Part shown: positions 37,736 to 47,143 of the stretch, piece by piece
How the letters are laid out: each line of letters starts with the position of its first letter
How positions within the stretch are numbered: position 1 is the first letter of the stretch
Assembly: GCF_000733945.1 (NCBI RefSeq)
Contig: NZ_JPOL01000002.1
Location: 196,001-260,000 of the forward strand
DNA: 64,000 nt
Direction: 5' to 3'
DNA from: Flavimarina sp. Hel_I_48
GTDB lineage: Bacteria; Bacteroidota; Bacteroidia; Flavobacteriales; Flavobacteriaceae
The notes under the pieces: generated by a model
What the model saw: only the letters and a program-made list of their open reading frames with translations
Told to the model about the DNA's origin: nothing
Databases searched by the model: none
Position numbers and translations under genes: made by a program

Positions 37736-39494
37736 ATGAAAGAGTTACAGCACCTCAATAAATACTTTGCAAAATACAAATGGCGCCTTATACCTGGTGT
37801 TTTTATAGTTATCGCTGCCCGAATATTTGCTATCCTCGTCCCTAAATTTTCTGGTGACATGATAGGCTATGTGGAAAACTATAATAAACAGAGCGGCAAT
37901 ATTGATGCGCTGGAAGATCAATTGCTTACCACGCTATTACTGCTACTTGGAGCCACACTCCTATCTGCTTTTTTTACCTTTTTGATGCGCCAGATGTTTA
38001 TCGTGGTCTCCAGATATATGGAAGCAGATTTAAAGAACGAAGTATACGACCAGTATCAGGAGCTTTCACTGAGCTTCTATAAAAAAAACCGTACCGGTGA
38101 CTTGATGAGCCGTATAAGTGAAGATGTGTCTAAAGTGCGTATGTACCTGGGACCCGCAATTATGTATGGTGTAACCACCATAGTACTGTTTGCTACCGTC
38201 ATTCCTTACATGTATTTTACAGCGCCCAGCCTTACGCTATGGGTTTTAATACCATTGCCCATACTTTCCGTCACCATTTACTTTTTAAGCAGGCTCATTC
38301 ATAAAAGGAGTACCGTGGTACAACAATATCTGGCGCGCCTCAGCACCTTTACACAAGAATCTTTTAGCGGTATTGGCGTGATTAAAGCCTACGGCATAGA
38401 ATCACAGACTTTTGAGGGTTTTGACGAACTTAGTGAAGGGAGCAAAAATAAAAATTTAGAGCTGGTGCGCGTTCAGGCATTTTTTATTCCGTTGATAATA
38501 GCGTTGATCGGGATGAGCAACCTGCTGGTTATTTATATAGGAGGAAAAACAATATATAGAGGGTACCATACCAGATCTGGGCGTTATCGTAGAATTTTTG
38601 ATCTATGTCAACATGTTGACCTGGCCAGTGGCTTCCGTGGGATGGATCACCTCGCTTGTACAGCAGGCAGAAGCCTCTCAAAAGCGTATCAATGAATTCC
38701 TAAAGGAAAAACCGCAGATAAAAAACAATACAGAAGCCCCTACTCCCGTAAATGGTGATATTCATTTTGACAATGTCACGTTCACCTATGAAGATACTAA
38801 TATTACTGCGCTTAAAAATGTTACATTCAGTATAAAAAATGGTGAAACAGTGGCCATTATCGGTAAAACCGGCTCTGGAAAATCCACCATTCTGGAATTA
38901 ATAGGTCGGCTTTATGATGTAACCTCAGGAACCCTAAAAATAGATGGCACGCCCATAGAACAGCTTAATTTAAATGACCTTCGGAAAGCTATAGGTTATG
39001 TCCCGCAGGATAGTTTCCTTTTTAGCGATACGATCCTAGAGAATATAAAATTCGGCAAGGCCGAAGCTACTCAGGAAGAAGTAGAAGAAGCTGCTAAAAT
39101 CGCGGTCGTACACGAGAATATTATAGATTTCAGTAAGGGTTATGACACTATTTTAGGGGAACGCGGCATCACACTTTCTGGCGGTCAAAAGCAGCGGGTT
39201 TCTATCGCCAGGGCAATTATCAAGGATCCTAAAATCCTACTTTTTGACGACAGCCTTTCTGCCGTGGATACGGAGACCGAAGAACAAATTCTCAACCATA
39301 TCCACAAAGAGGCCGGAAGCAAAACTACGCTCATTGTGAGTCACAGGATATCTTCCGCTAAAAATGCAGATCGCATCATCATTCTTGATGAAGGTCAGGT
39401 TCTTCAGGAAGGTACTCACGCCACATTGATTACAAAACCAGGGTACTATCAGGAACTGTATCAGAAACAGCTTGAGGAAAAAGAAATGGACTAA
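37736..39494 (+). pseudogene. ABC exporter (permease + ATPase), frameshifted at 38545-38549
   Basis: Two overlapping frames make one half-size exporter of about 585 residues. Frame one encodes the six-helix permease until IYIGGKT; after a run of five A (38545-38549) it runs into unrelated residues and stops at 38695. Removing one A restores GGKQYIEGTIPDLG and joins the second frame, which carries Walker A GKTGSGKST, signature LSGGQKQRVS and Walker B ILLFDDSLSAVD and stops at 39494. Both halves are otherwise intact, MsbA/multidrug-like. The break is a recent mutation or a base-calling error; the shift needed is +1, which an A-run does not normally promote. If real, the permease and ATPase are separated and the exporter inactive. 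Confidence 0.85.
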
Positions 39495-39560
39495 AATTTT
39501 GACCATTTGATATTTTTTTCCATTTTTGAAAAGTAAAACGTATCCAATTAAAATTCCAAT

Positions 39561-39941
39561 ATGGGCAAGAATGACATGAAGGGGAATGAAGAAATTTTCT
39601 CAAAAGTATTGCGCGCAGGCAGACGCACCTATTTTTTTGATGTACGCGCAACCCGTGCAGAAGATTATTATCTGACCATTACAGAAAGTAAAAAGTTCAC
39701 TAATGAGGATGGGTCTTTTCACTACAAAAAGCATAAAATCTATCTTTATAAGGAGGATTTTGAAGGGTTCAATGCAATTTTGAACGAAATGACAGATTAT
39801 ATTCTCGATGAAAAAGGGGAAGAAGTCATTAGCGATCGTCACCAGAGTGATTATGTTTCACCAGCCTCTGAGAATGAAATAGAACTGGAAACCCCTACTT
39901 CTGCAAAAACTTTTACTGATGTAAGTTTTGACGATATTTAA
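39561..39941 (+). CDS. PUR-family (DUF3276) nucleic-acid-binding protein
   Basis: 126 residues. A single PUR-like repeat: FSKVLRAGRRTYFFDVRATRAEDYYLTITESKK, then KHKIYLYKEDF, followed by an acidic tail. Bacteroidota and spirochaete PUR proteins bind single-stranded DNA or RNA as dimers; in Borrelia one regulates gene expression (family knowledge). The tail rich in Glu and Asp after residue 85 is a common extra. It follows the ABC gene by 66 bases and ends at a strong terminator, so it may share that transcript. Confidence 0.88.
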   Translation: MGKNDMKGNEEIFSKVLRAGRRTYFFDVRATRAEDYYLTITESKKFTNEDGSFHYKKHKIYLYKEDFEGFNAILNEMTDYILDEKGEEVISDRHQSDYVSPASENEIELETPTSAKTFTDVSFDDI

Positions 39942-39964
39942 ACCAGCATTATTCACACATTTAT

Positions 39965-39999
39965 AAAAAAACCGTTGCGTATTACGCAACGGTTTTTTT
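39965..39999 (+). terminator. Intrinsic terminator after the PUR-family gene
   Basis: ACCGTTGCGTA (39971-39981) pairs with TACGCAACGGT (39983-39993) around a tight loop, with an A-run before and seven T after. Confidence 0.9.
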
Positions 40000-40111
40000 A
40001 TTTCAGCTATTTATTTATATCTATAGGCTGAAATCACCTGGAAATCCATTAAATTGGCAAAAACTAACTTAACGCATCAAAAACGCCCATTTTAAACCAA
40101 TTTTCACCCTT

Positions 40112-42637
40112 ATGAAGCAATTTTTTACCTTCTCCCTCCTCTTATTAGTATCCTTTTCTCCCTTATTTTCACAACTGCAGCCGCCTACCCTGGACTATTA
40201 TTTACCCAGCGATGTCTCGTACAATCCAGAAATCCCAAAACCCCAGGAACTGCTGGGCTGGGTCCCCGGTACCTGGCACGTGAGCCACGATAAGCTAGTG
40301 GATTATATGCGGAAAATAGCCGAAGTTTCAGACAGGATAAGCATTGAATACAGAGGTAAAACCTTTGAAGGCAGACCGCTTTTACTTCTTACCATCACTT
40401 CTCCAGAAAACCATAGCAACATTGAAGAAATACGTAAAAATCACGTAGCACTTACAGAGAAGGATGCCGCTTCACAAAATACCTCAGAGATGCCCATCGT
40501 CACCTATCAGGGGATGAGCATTCACGGCAACGAACCCAGCGGTGCAAATGCCGGACTCCTAGTTGCGTATTATCTTGCTGCCGCGGAAGGGCCAGAGATG
40601 GACAAACTCCTTGATAATACCGTGATCCTCTTTGATCCTTCGTTCAATCCAGACGGTCTGCAGCGTTTTGCCTACTGGGCAAATACAAACAAAAGCCAAA
40701 ACATTAACCCAGATCCTCAGGATCGTGAGTATGATGAGGTCTGGCCCGGTGGACGTACGAATCATTATTGGTTTGACATGAACCGCGACTGGCTTCCCGT
40801 ACAATTGCCAGAGTCGCGTGTGCGCATAGAAACGTTTCACTCGTGGTACCCTAACATTTTGACAGATCACCATGAGATGGGCAGTAATTCTTCCTTCTTT
40901 TTTCAACCGGGAATCCAGAGCCGTACGAATCCGCTTACTCCCATCCTCAACCAGGAGCTTACTAAAGAAATAGGTAATTATCACGCGGCGGCCTTTGATA
41001 AATTAGGCTCACTGTATTATACGGAAGAAGATTACGACGATTTTTATTACGGTAAAGGTTCCACGTTTCCTGACGTAAACGGCAGCATCGGTATTCTTTT
41101 TGAACAGGCGAGTTCTCGCGGTCATGCACAAGAAACCGATAATGGGATCCTTACGTTCCCCTTTACCATTCGCAACCAGTTTACCGCTTTTCTCTCCACG
41201 CTGGAAGCCGCCAAAAATATGCGTGTAAAATTGCTTGATTATCAACGCAACTTTTTCTCAAACGCCCGCAAGGAAGCTGGTAATAATGCCTACGCCTTTG
41301 GCAGTGCAAATGATCCCGCACGCGCCTACCATTTGGCCGAAATATTAAAAAGACAGCATATTGATGTTTATGAAAGCGAAACTGATTTTGAAGAAGAAGA
41401 TACACAGTTTGAAAAAGGAAGTTCCTATGTTGTACCAAAAAATCAAAAATTTAGCAGATTGTTACAGGCGATGTTTCAGGAAGATAAAACCTTTACAGAT
41501 AGCTTATTTTACGATATTTCTGCCTGGAGTTTTCCGCTTGCTTTTAATATAGATTTTACAGATAAGGCTAACGTTTCACGTGCAGCAACAAAGATTGAAA
41601 ACCTAAAACTTCCACCTGTCCCAGAAGTAGGCAATGCAACTTATGGTTATCTGGTCAATTGGGGCGATTACTATGCACCTAAGGTTCTCAATAAGATTTT
41701 AGATAAAGGATTACGTGCAAAAGTCGCCATGCAGCCTTTTACTTTAGAAGGCAACGATTATGATTATGGTACGGTGTTCGTACCATTGCAAAATCAGGAG
41801 ATGAACCTGCAGGAAATGCAGCAGTTCATGAACGAGCTTTCCCAAAATAGCGCGGTTCGTATTACTGGAGTGAATTCCGGCCTGACCGGCAAGGGGATTG
41901 ATCTGGGCAGCCGACTCTTTGAGGCCCTAAAGCCGCAGAAAGTAGCACTAATTGTAGGCGAGGGCATTTCACCCTATGATGCCGGTGAGATATGGCATTT
42001 ATTTGATACGCGTTATGACATGCGCATTACAAAACTGGACACCCGTAATTTTAGCCGCACCGACTTATCAAAATACACAGCGATCATACTGCCCAATAGC
42101 TATGGCAGTGCCCTAGGGGAAAATGATACAAAGAATCTTAAAACGTGGATTCAAAATGGTGGTAAGCTTATTGCTTTTAAGAATAGTGTGAACTATTTAA
42201 AGCAAAATGACCTTGTTAGTTTTCAGCTAAAAGAAACTAAAAACCCTGCAAAAAATGTCACTTTTGAGCAAAAGGATGACTTTGACGGTGCTCAATATAT
42301 AGGCGGCGCTATTTTTAAGGCAAACATAGACCGCTCACATCCCGTCAACTTTGGTTACGACAAGGAGGAACTTAACCTGTTTCGGGATACTACGATATTT
42401 ATTGAAAATGATTCCACCAGTTATAAAAACCCCATAAGATATTCAGAAAACCCATTGGCAGCGGGTTATATCAGTGATATCAACCTGGATGCTTTAAAAG
42501 ATTCCCGTCCCTTTGTACAGGAAAGCCTGGGCCGGGGCCAAATTTTATATTTTACTGATAATACCAATTTTAGGGCTTTCTGGTACGGCACCAACAAATT
42601 ACTTATGAATGCCATATTTTTCGCTGATGAAATGTAA
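40112..42637 (+). CDS. M14-family zinc carboxypeptidase with C-terminal GATase-like domain
   Basis: 841 residues, exported (signal peptide ending SPLFSQ near 20). The M14 catalytic domain starts about 55 and has GMSIHGNEPSG with zinc ligands H138 and E141, FNPDGLQRF, and MNRDW; DHHEMGSN follows with candidate later ligands. From about 600 to 740 a Rossmann-like segment (KVALIVGEGISPYDAGEIW, YTAIILPNSYG, NGGKLIAFKNS) resembles a class I glutamine amidotransferase-like fold without the catalytic Cys. Such large secreted M14 proteins are frequent in marine Flavobacteriia. Likely role: trimming peptides outside the inner membrane. Confidence 0.88.
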   Translation: MKQFFTFSLLLLVSFSPLFSQLQPPTLDYYLPSDVSYNPEIPKPQELLGWVPGTWHVSHDKLVDYMRKIAEVSDRISIEYRGKTFEGRPLLLLTITSPENHSNIEEIRKNHVALTEKDAASQNTSEMPIVTYQGMSIHGNEPSGANAGLLVAYYLAAAEGPEMDKLLDNTVILFDPSFNPDGLQRFAYWANTNKSQNINPDPQDREYDEVWPGGRTNHYWFDMNRDWLPVQLPESRVRIETFHSWYPNILTDHHEMGSNSSFFFQPGIQSRTNPLTPILNQELTKEIGNYHAAAFDKLGSLYYTEEDYDDFYYGKGSTFPDVNGSIGILFEQASSRGHAQETDNGILTFPFTIRNQFTAFLSTLEAAKNMRVKLLDYQRNFFSNARKEAGNNAYAFGSANDPARAYHLAEILKRQHIDVYESETDFEEEDTQFEKGSSYVVPKNQKFSRLLQAMFQEDKTFTDSLFYDISAWSFPLAFNIDFTDKANVSRAATKIENLKLPPVPEVGNATYGYLVNWGDYYAPKVLNKILDKGLRAKVAMQPFTLEGNDYDYGTVFVPLQNQEMNLQEMQQFMNELSQNSAVRITGVNSGLTGKGIDLGSRLFEALKPQKVALIVGEGISPYDAGEIWHLFDTRYDMRITKLDTRNFSRTDLSKYTAIILPNSYGSALGENDTKNLKTWIQNGGKLIAFKNSVNYLKQNDLVSFQLKETKNPAKNVTFEQKDDFDGAQYIGGAIFKANIDRSHPVNFGYDKEELNLFRDTTIFIENDSTSYKNPIRYSENPLAAGYISDINLDALKDSRPFVQESLGRGQILYFTDNTNFRAFWYGTNKLLMNAIFFADEM

Positions 42638-42710
42638 TGGGAGTAAAAATTATATATATAGCTTAAGTCAATATTTTTGCTAAATATTAACGGAAAGGTG
42701 TAAAAAAACA

Positions 42711-42742
42711 TTGTTTTAGTAACATTTTACAATATATATTTG
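42711..42742 (+). promoter_or_regulatory. Promoter for the SET-domain gene (-33 TTG, -7 TATATTTG)
   Basis: TTG at 42711-42713 and TATATTTG at 42735-42742 are 21 bases apart, close to the Bacteroidota consensus. The ATG follows 46 bases later. Confidence 0.5.
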
Positions 42743-42788
42743 ATATGCTTTAAACAAAACAACCCAATTAAAACATATAAAATATCCT

Positions 42789-43379
42789 ATGATTCATCCA
42801 CATACTAAGGTTGGCTTTATTAGCGACGAAGTAGGTTTCGGCGTTATCGCAACGAAGTTTATCCCAGCAGGTACCATTACCTGGGCGCTTGATAATTTTG
42901 ATCAGGAATTCACTCCTGCAGAATTTGAGGCTATGGATTCTGTACACAAAAATATCATTGATATTTATTGCTATCGCAACAAGACCGGTAATTTTGTCCT
43001 TTGCTGGGATAACGGCCGCTTTGTAAATCACAGTTTTAATTCTAACTGTCTTTCTACAGCTTATGATTTTGAGATCGCTATTCGGGATATACAGGTTGGT
43101 GAGCAACTAACAGATGATTATGGCTATTTAAACATCACAGAACCTTTTGAGGGAATTGAAGAAAATACAGAAAGAAAAATCGTTTATCCTGACGATCTCA
43201 AGAATTTTCATAAGGAATGGGATGAAAAACTGCTGAGTGTTTTTGACAAGATCCCCAAAGTCAAACAGGATCTGAGAATGCTTATTTCTGATGAAACCTG
43301 GAAAACCGTTGAGGCTATTGCAGCAGATAAAAAGGAAATGAAATCCATCCTTGAGAATCTATACGTAGAACAGGATTAA
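42789..43379 (+). CDS. SET-domain protein (putative protein lysine methyltransferase)
   Basis: 196 residues. Residues 1-120 form a minimal SET domain: GFGVIATKFIPAGTITW at the N terminus, then NHSFNSNCLS, the counterpart of the SAM-binding NHS-x-x-PN-C motif, and GEQLTDDYGYL, the counterpart of GEELxxDY with the catalytic Tyr. There is no pre-SET Cys cluster but a helical C-terminal extension (KEWDEKLLSVFDKIPKVKQD...). The family methylates Lys in eukaryotic histones; bacterial versions exist with mostly unknown targets. Single gene with its own promoter and terminator. Confidence 0.85.
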   Translation: MIHPHTKVGFISDEVGFGVIATKFIPAGTITWALDNFDQEFTPAEFEAMDSVHKNIIDIYCYRNKTGNFVLCWDNGRFVNHSFNSNCLSTAYDFEIAIRDIQVGEQLTDDYGYLNITEPFEGIEENTERKIVYPDDLKNFHKEWDEKLLSVFDKIPKVKQDLRMLISDETWKTVEAIAADKKEMKSILENLYVEQD

Positions 43380-43424
43380 GTTTATATACTGGTCGAAAGT
43401 AACCCAACTTGATTAAACAACTAT

Positions 43425-43463
43425 TAAAAAAGGCTTCCACCAACTATCGTAGAAGCCTTTTTT
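43425..43463 (+). terminator. Intrinsic terminator after the SET-domain gene
   Basis: AAAAAAGGCTTC (43425-43436) pairs with GAAGCCTTTTTT (43452-43463); the A/T runs make it usable in both directions. Confidence 0.88.
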
Positions 43464-43467
43464 TATC

Positions 43468-43497
43468 CTAAAATCACCGAAAAATCAGTGATTTTAG
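43468..43497. repeat. Perfect 10-base inverted repeat CTAAAATCAC / GTGATTTTAG
   Basis: CTAAAATCAC (43468-43477) and GTGATTTTAG (43488-43497) around ten bases, between the SET gene terminator and the M28 gene stop. On the minus strand it is followed by GATAAAAAAAGG and may help end M28 transcription, but no clean U-run follows. Confidence 0.5.
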
Positions 43498-43522
43498 ATG
43501 GTTTTTATCGGTTTTTACCTAA

Positions 43523-45715
43523 TTATCGCATTTCCATGACCTCTTTTAAAGCAGTATTATAACTGGTTAGCGTTTTTGCGAGTACCGCAATTTCTGACTG
43601 TGCTTCTTTCCAGTTCTTTTGTTCTATTGCCTCGCGTACGCCAGGCAAGGTTTTTACACCATAGCCCGTATAAAAGCCGGGTGCATAAATCTCATGCTTG
43701 AACCAGGGCCTTCTGGGCAAACCCTCTTCATCCATCAAGGCAGCTTCCATTTTCATCAGTTTCTGGTTTACCTTTTCCCTTTTATCCTGCGGAAGTTTCT
43801 GAAGTGCGGTATGATCAAAGGCATTCGTCGTTTCCTTCAGCGTAGATAAAATATTTTGAAGGGGCGTAAAGTCTAAATAGGGAACTTCCTTCTCCTTTTT
43901 CGGCTTGACGAAGGTTTCTTTAGGGTCAGCGGCCAGTTCAAAAGCATTGTCAGCCACCATTTGGTTATGGGATTCCACTTCTTTACGCATGGTTTCGGTC
44001 TCCTTTACAATTTCGTCCAGATAACCGGAAACCGTGGTGTACCAATTAGTAAATTCAAAAGGTAAAATATCCGCATTGGCCAACCGCAGCGTAATGGTAC
44101 CGGCAACTTTTGCTAATGCCACACCGTAGGCGAATTCTGGATCTTTGAAACGCTTAAAGTGCGTGTAGGTATCATAGATTGTATGATATTCGCCGCCTTC
44201 ATCCTCACCACCAAACCCTAAATTTAAAGAAGGGATCCCGGTATGCTGAATGAACGGCGTGTAATCTGATCCAGATCCCAGCGCAGATAATTTGAAATCC
44301 CCATTTTTGCCCGCCACTTCACTTTCGGCCTTTTTACGGGCAGCTACCGATACTTTCGTTTGTGGATCTTCAATGCTCATGGCCACTTGTTTTACCATTT
44401 CTTCCAAACTATGCGAACCACCAGCGCCTAAAAATCCGCGGCCATTTCCATCTGTATTGATATAGGCGACAGCATGTTCCTCAAGTTCTTCCTGATGCCC
44501 TTCCACCCACTCCGTAGAGCCTATAAGTCCGGGTTCTTCTGCATCCCAGGCGCAATACACAACCGTACGCTTGGGCCCATTACCAGCTTTGGCAAGTTCA
44601 CCCATTGCACGCGCTTCGTCCAGGAGCGCAACCATTCCGCTAATAGGGTCAGAAGCACCGTGCACCCAGGCATCATGGTGGTTACCGCGCATGATCCACT
44701 CCTCTGGATATTCACTGCCCTTTAGTTTTGCAATCACATTGTAGGCTGGCTTAAGCTGCCAGTCAAATTCCAGTTTGAGGTGTACTTTTGCAGGTCCCGG
44801 ACCTACGTGATAGGTAATGGGCAAACCACCGCGCCAGTCTGAGGGTGCTACGTCCCCACCTAAAGCTGCCAGTAACGGTTGGGCGTCTTCATAGGAAATA
44901 GGCAAAACGGGAATCTTGGTAATCGTGGGTGCATCTTCACGGTCGAGACGCTTGGCATCTTTTGTGGCAGCATACCCCGGGGTAAGCACATCGCCCGGAT
45001 ATAACGGCATATCCATAACCGAACCGCGCTGTACCCCGGTCTTATTCTTAAACGCACCCTTGGGATAGACGTCGCCACGTACATAGCCATCATCTTTGGG
45101 ATCAGAGTAAATAATACATCCTATGGCACCTTTTTCAGCAGCTAGTTTTGGTTTGATGCCGCGCCAGGAACCATAATACTTAGCAATTACAATCTTGCCT
45201 TTAACGTCAATACCCATTTTCTCGAGCGCTTCATAATCATCAGGCACGCCATAGTTCACATAAACAAGTTCAGCCTCCACATCGCCGTCTTTTGAGAATG
45301 CATTGTAGCTGGGCAGGAGTTCGTCACCCTGATCAGTGTAAGGATCACCTGCTACGGGCACCGCTTCAAGTTTAGCTTTATACGTAGTGGGGCCAGTCAA
45401 TTCTAAAACACGGGTTTTTGGATATGGAAACAGTACCTGATAGGTTTCTATCTGCGCGTCGTATCCCCAGGATTTGAATTTTTTGAGCATCCATTCCGCA
45501 TTTTCTTTGCTTTTTTTGGTCCCAACATAATGGGGACGATCTGCCATCAATTTCATCCATTCTTCCATAGTACTGGCAGAAATTTTAGAGGTGAAATTTT
45601 GTTCGGCTTTTTCCTCCTGCACAGCACTTTCTGCTGTAAAACCCAGGATTTTATCCTGTGCATTTACATAGCATAGTTGCAGGAGTGCGATACACAATAC
45701 ATAATTTTTAAACAT
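43523..45715 (-). CDS. M28-family peptidase, glutamate carboxypeptidase II-like
   Basis: 730 residues with a signal peptide ending YVNAQ near 19. A PA domain (about 130-290, with KGKIVIAKYYGSWRG and GAIGCIIYSDPKDDG) is inserted before the M28 catalytic core: GNHHDAWVHGASDP with ligands His and Asp, WDAEEPGLIGSTEW with the catalytic Glu, YINTDGNG and EYHTIYDTYTHF with the last His. A C-terminal TFR-like helical dimerisation domain follows. This order equals human PSMA. It would remove C-terminal residues from small peptides in the periplasm or outside. Confidence 0.92.
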   Translation of the reverse strand: MFKNYVLCIALLQLCYVNAQDKILGFTAESAVQEEKAEQNFTSKISASTMEEWMKLMADRPHYVGTKKSKENAEWMLKKFKSWGYDAQIETYQVLFPYPKTRVLELTGPTTYKAKLEAVPVAGDPYTDQGDELLPSYNAFSKDGDVEAELVYVNYGVPDDYEALEKMGIDVKGKIVIAKYYGSWRGIKPKLAAEKGAIGCIIYSDPKDDGYVRGDVYPKGAFKNKTGVQRGSVMDMPLYPGDVLTPGYAATKDAKRLDREDAPTITKIPVLPISYEDAQPLLAALGGDVAPSDWRGGLPITYHVGPGPAKVHLKLEFDWQLKPAYNVIAKLKGSEYPEEWIMRGNHHDAWVHGASDPISGMVALLDEARAMGELAKAGNGPKRTVVYCAWDAEEPGLIGSTEWVEGHQEELEEHAVAYINTDGNGRGFLGAGGSHSLEEMVKQVAMSIEDPQTKVSVAARKKAESEVAGKNGDFKLSALGSGSDYTPFIQHTGIPSLNLGFGGEDEGGEYHTIYDTYTHFKRFKDPEFAYGVALAKVAGTITLRLANADILPFEFTNWYTTVSGYLDEIVKETETMRKEVESHNQMVADNAFELAADPKETFVKPKKEKEVPYLDFTPLQNILSTLKETTNAFDHTALQKLPQDKREKVNQKLMKMEAALMDEEGLPRRPWFKHEIYAPGFYTGYGVKTLPGVREAIEQKNWKEAQSEIAVLAKTLTSYNTALKEVMEMR

Positions 45716-45883
45716 AGTTTATACGGTTAGGTTAACGTTGGATTTTTTACCTTTGATCTTCCCATATTTTCAAAAAACCATTGGGAGAATCCTTAGGGTA
45801 AGCCTATAAAATTAACTATCTTCTAGCTAAAAACGGGCGTAAAATTCCTAATTATCACACGCTTTTCTAAGTTTTATCCAATT

Positions 45884-46369
45884 ATGAAAACAATTTTTGA
45901 CTTTTCTCAAAATAGCAACATTGAGCACTGGAAACTGGTTAACGATGGTGTCATGGGCGGTTGTTCTAAAAGTAGCTTTTATCTCACAGATGCAAAAAAT
46001 GCAATTTTTGACGGCACTATTTCCCTGGAGAATAATGGGGGATTTTCTTCGGTTCATTATTCCTTTGAACAAATGGATATGAGGCCGTTCAAAACATTTC
46101 AACTGAAACTAAAAGGCGATGGGAAGACGTATCAATTTCGGACAAAACGTAGTACAGCAGATAAACATGCCTATGTAGCGCTTGTTGAAACCACTGGTGA
46201 ATGGCAGACCATTACGATTGCTATGGAACATATGGTACCGCAATACCGCGGTGAGCAGCTGCCCATGACGAACTATGCCGGGGATCAGGCCGAACAAATC
46301 ACCATTCTTTTTAAAAGCAAAAAAGTAGAAGACTTCAAACTGGAAATCAAAGAAATAAACGTAGTCTAA
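45884..46369 (+). CDS. CIA30-family protein
   Basis: 161 residues with no signal peptide. WKLVNDGVMGGCSKS, NNGGFSSVHY, LKGDGKTYQFR and the C-terminal VEDFKLEIKEI are typical of the CIA30 (NDUFAF1-type) galactose-binding-like fold. In mitochondria CIA30 helps assemble complex I; in bacteria the fold occurs in small cytoplasmic proteins of unknown function. No respiratory genes lie near, so a complex I role cannot be inferred here. It diverges from the M28 gene and stands alone. Confidence 0.85.
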   Translation: MKTIFDFSQNSNIEHWKLVNDGVMGGCSKSSFYLTDAKNAIFDGTISLENNGGFSSVHYSFEQMDMRPFKTFQLKLKGDGKTYQFRTKRSTADKHAYVALVETTGEWQTITIAMEHMVPQYRGEQLPMTNYAGDQAEQITILFKSKKVEDFKLEIKEINVV

Positions 46370-46578
46370 CTACTAGTTTTAGCAGAACTAAGGGATTTAT
46401 GACCAAAATAAGCCGAAAAACGATCTTTTTTGCCGAAATATCTTCGTTTTATACTATAAATAGAGAATTATAGAATGGCTAAAACTATACGTGCTATCAT
46501 TCTCTTTTTAGCAAACTTTAATAACAAAAAGCGCTCAAATTAATCTAATTTCGCACCCTCAAAATCAAATCTTAAAAT

Positions 46579-47040
46579 ATGGCCGAAACAATACTTTCCA
46601 GAAAAAAAGTTATCGTTCATCTCAATCAATTGTTAGAAAAAAAGATGCAGGGTGCAATTGATCAAATCGCTTCCTTAAAAGAATCCCGGGAAAGTGACGG
46701 AAAAAGCAGCGCAGGTGACAAATATGAAACCGGTGTGGAAATGATTCAACAGGAAATTGAAAATGCCCAGCGCCAACTAGATCAATATAAGCGCCAGCAG
46801 ACAGAGTTGCAGCGTGCACAGGCGCAAAACTCTTCGGAGGTCATAAGTTTTGGCAATCTGGTAACCACCACAAAAGGCTCTTACTTTCTGGCCATTGGCA
46901 TTGGTGAGATCAAATTGGACGACACTAAATGTTATTGTATTTCTACAGAATCCCCGCTGGGAGCTGCATTTCTGGGTAAAAAAGCAAAGGACAAGGTGGT
47001 TTTCAACAACAATGAACACACTATTTTAGACATTGCTTAG
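46579..47040 (+). CDS. Gre-like protein: coiled coil plus GreA/GreB C-terminal-like domain
   Basis: 153 residues. The first 75 form a helical hairpin (HLNQLLEKKMQGAIDQI... and EMIQQEIENAQRQLDQYKRQ) linked by a turn SDGKSSAGDKYE. The last 65 contain SPLGAAFLGKKAKDKV, close to the GreA/GreB signature SPLGxALLGKxxGD in their FKBP-like domain. Architecture and length equal Gre factors, which enter the RNA polymerase secondary channel and stimulate transcript cleavage. The usual tip Asp-Leu-x-Glu-Asn motif is absent, so it may compete with rather than replace GreA. Assignment is from motifs only. Confidence 0.72.
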   Translation: MAETILSRKKVIVHLNQLLEKKMQGAIDQIASLKESRESDGKSSAGDKYETGVEMIQQEIENAQRQLDQYKRQQTELQRAQAQNSSEVISFGNLVTTTKGSYFLAIGIGEIKLDDTKCYCISTESPLGAAFLGKKAKDKVVFNNNEHTILDIA

Positions 47041-47074
47041 TATTTATTAAGAATACCATCCTGCCGACCTAAAT

Positions 47075-47111
47075 TAAAAAAGGCGCTTTTCCTTAGAAAA
47101 GCGCCTTTTTT
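47075..47111. terminator. Bidirectional terminator between the Gre-like gene and glyA
   Basis: AAAAAAGGCGCTTTTC and GAAAAGCGCCTTTTTT form a long stem (about 47076-47091 and 47096-47111) with A and T runs on both sides of convergent genes. Confidence 0.9.
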
Positions 47112-47143
47112 ATGTAAATGCCCAAAACATTAAAAACTAATGC

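Noticed and set aside
38545..38549. Programmed ribosomal frameshifting in the ABC exporter
   Set aside because: A +1 shift is needed; no stop codon or slippery motif of known +1 sites is present, and A-runs favour -1 slippage.
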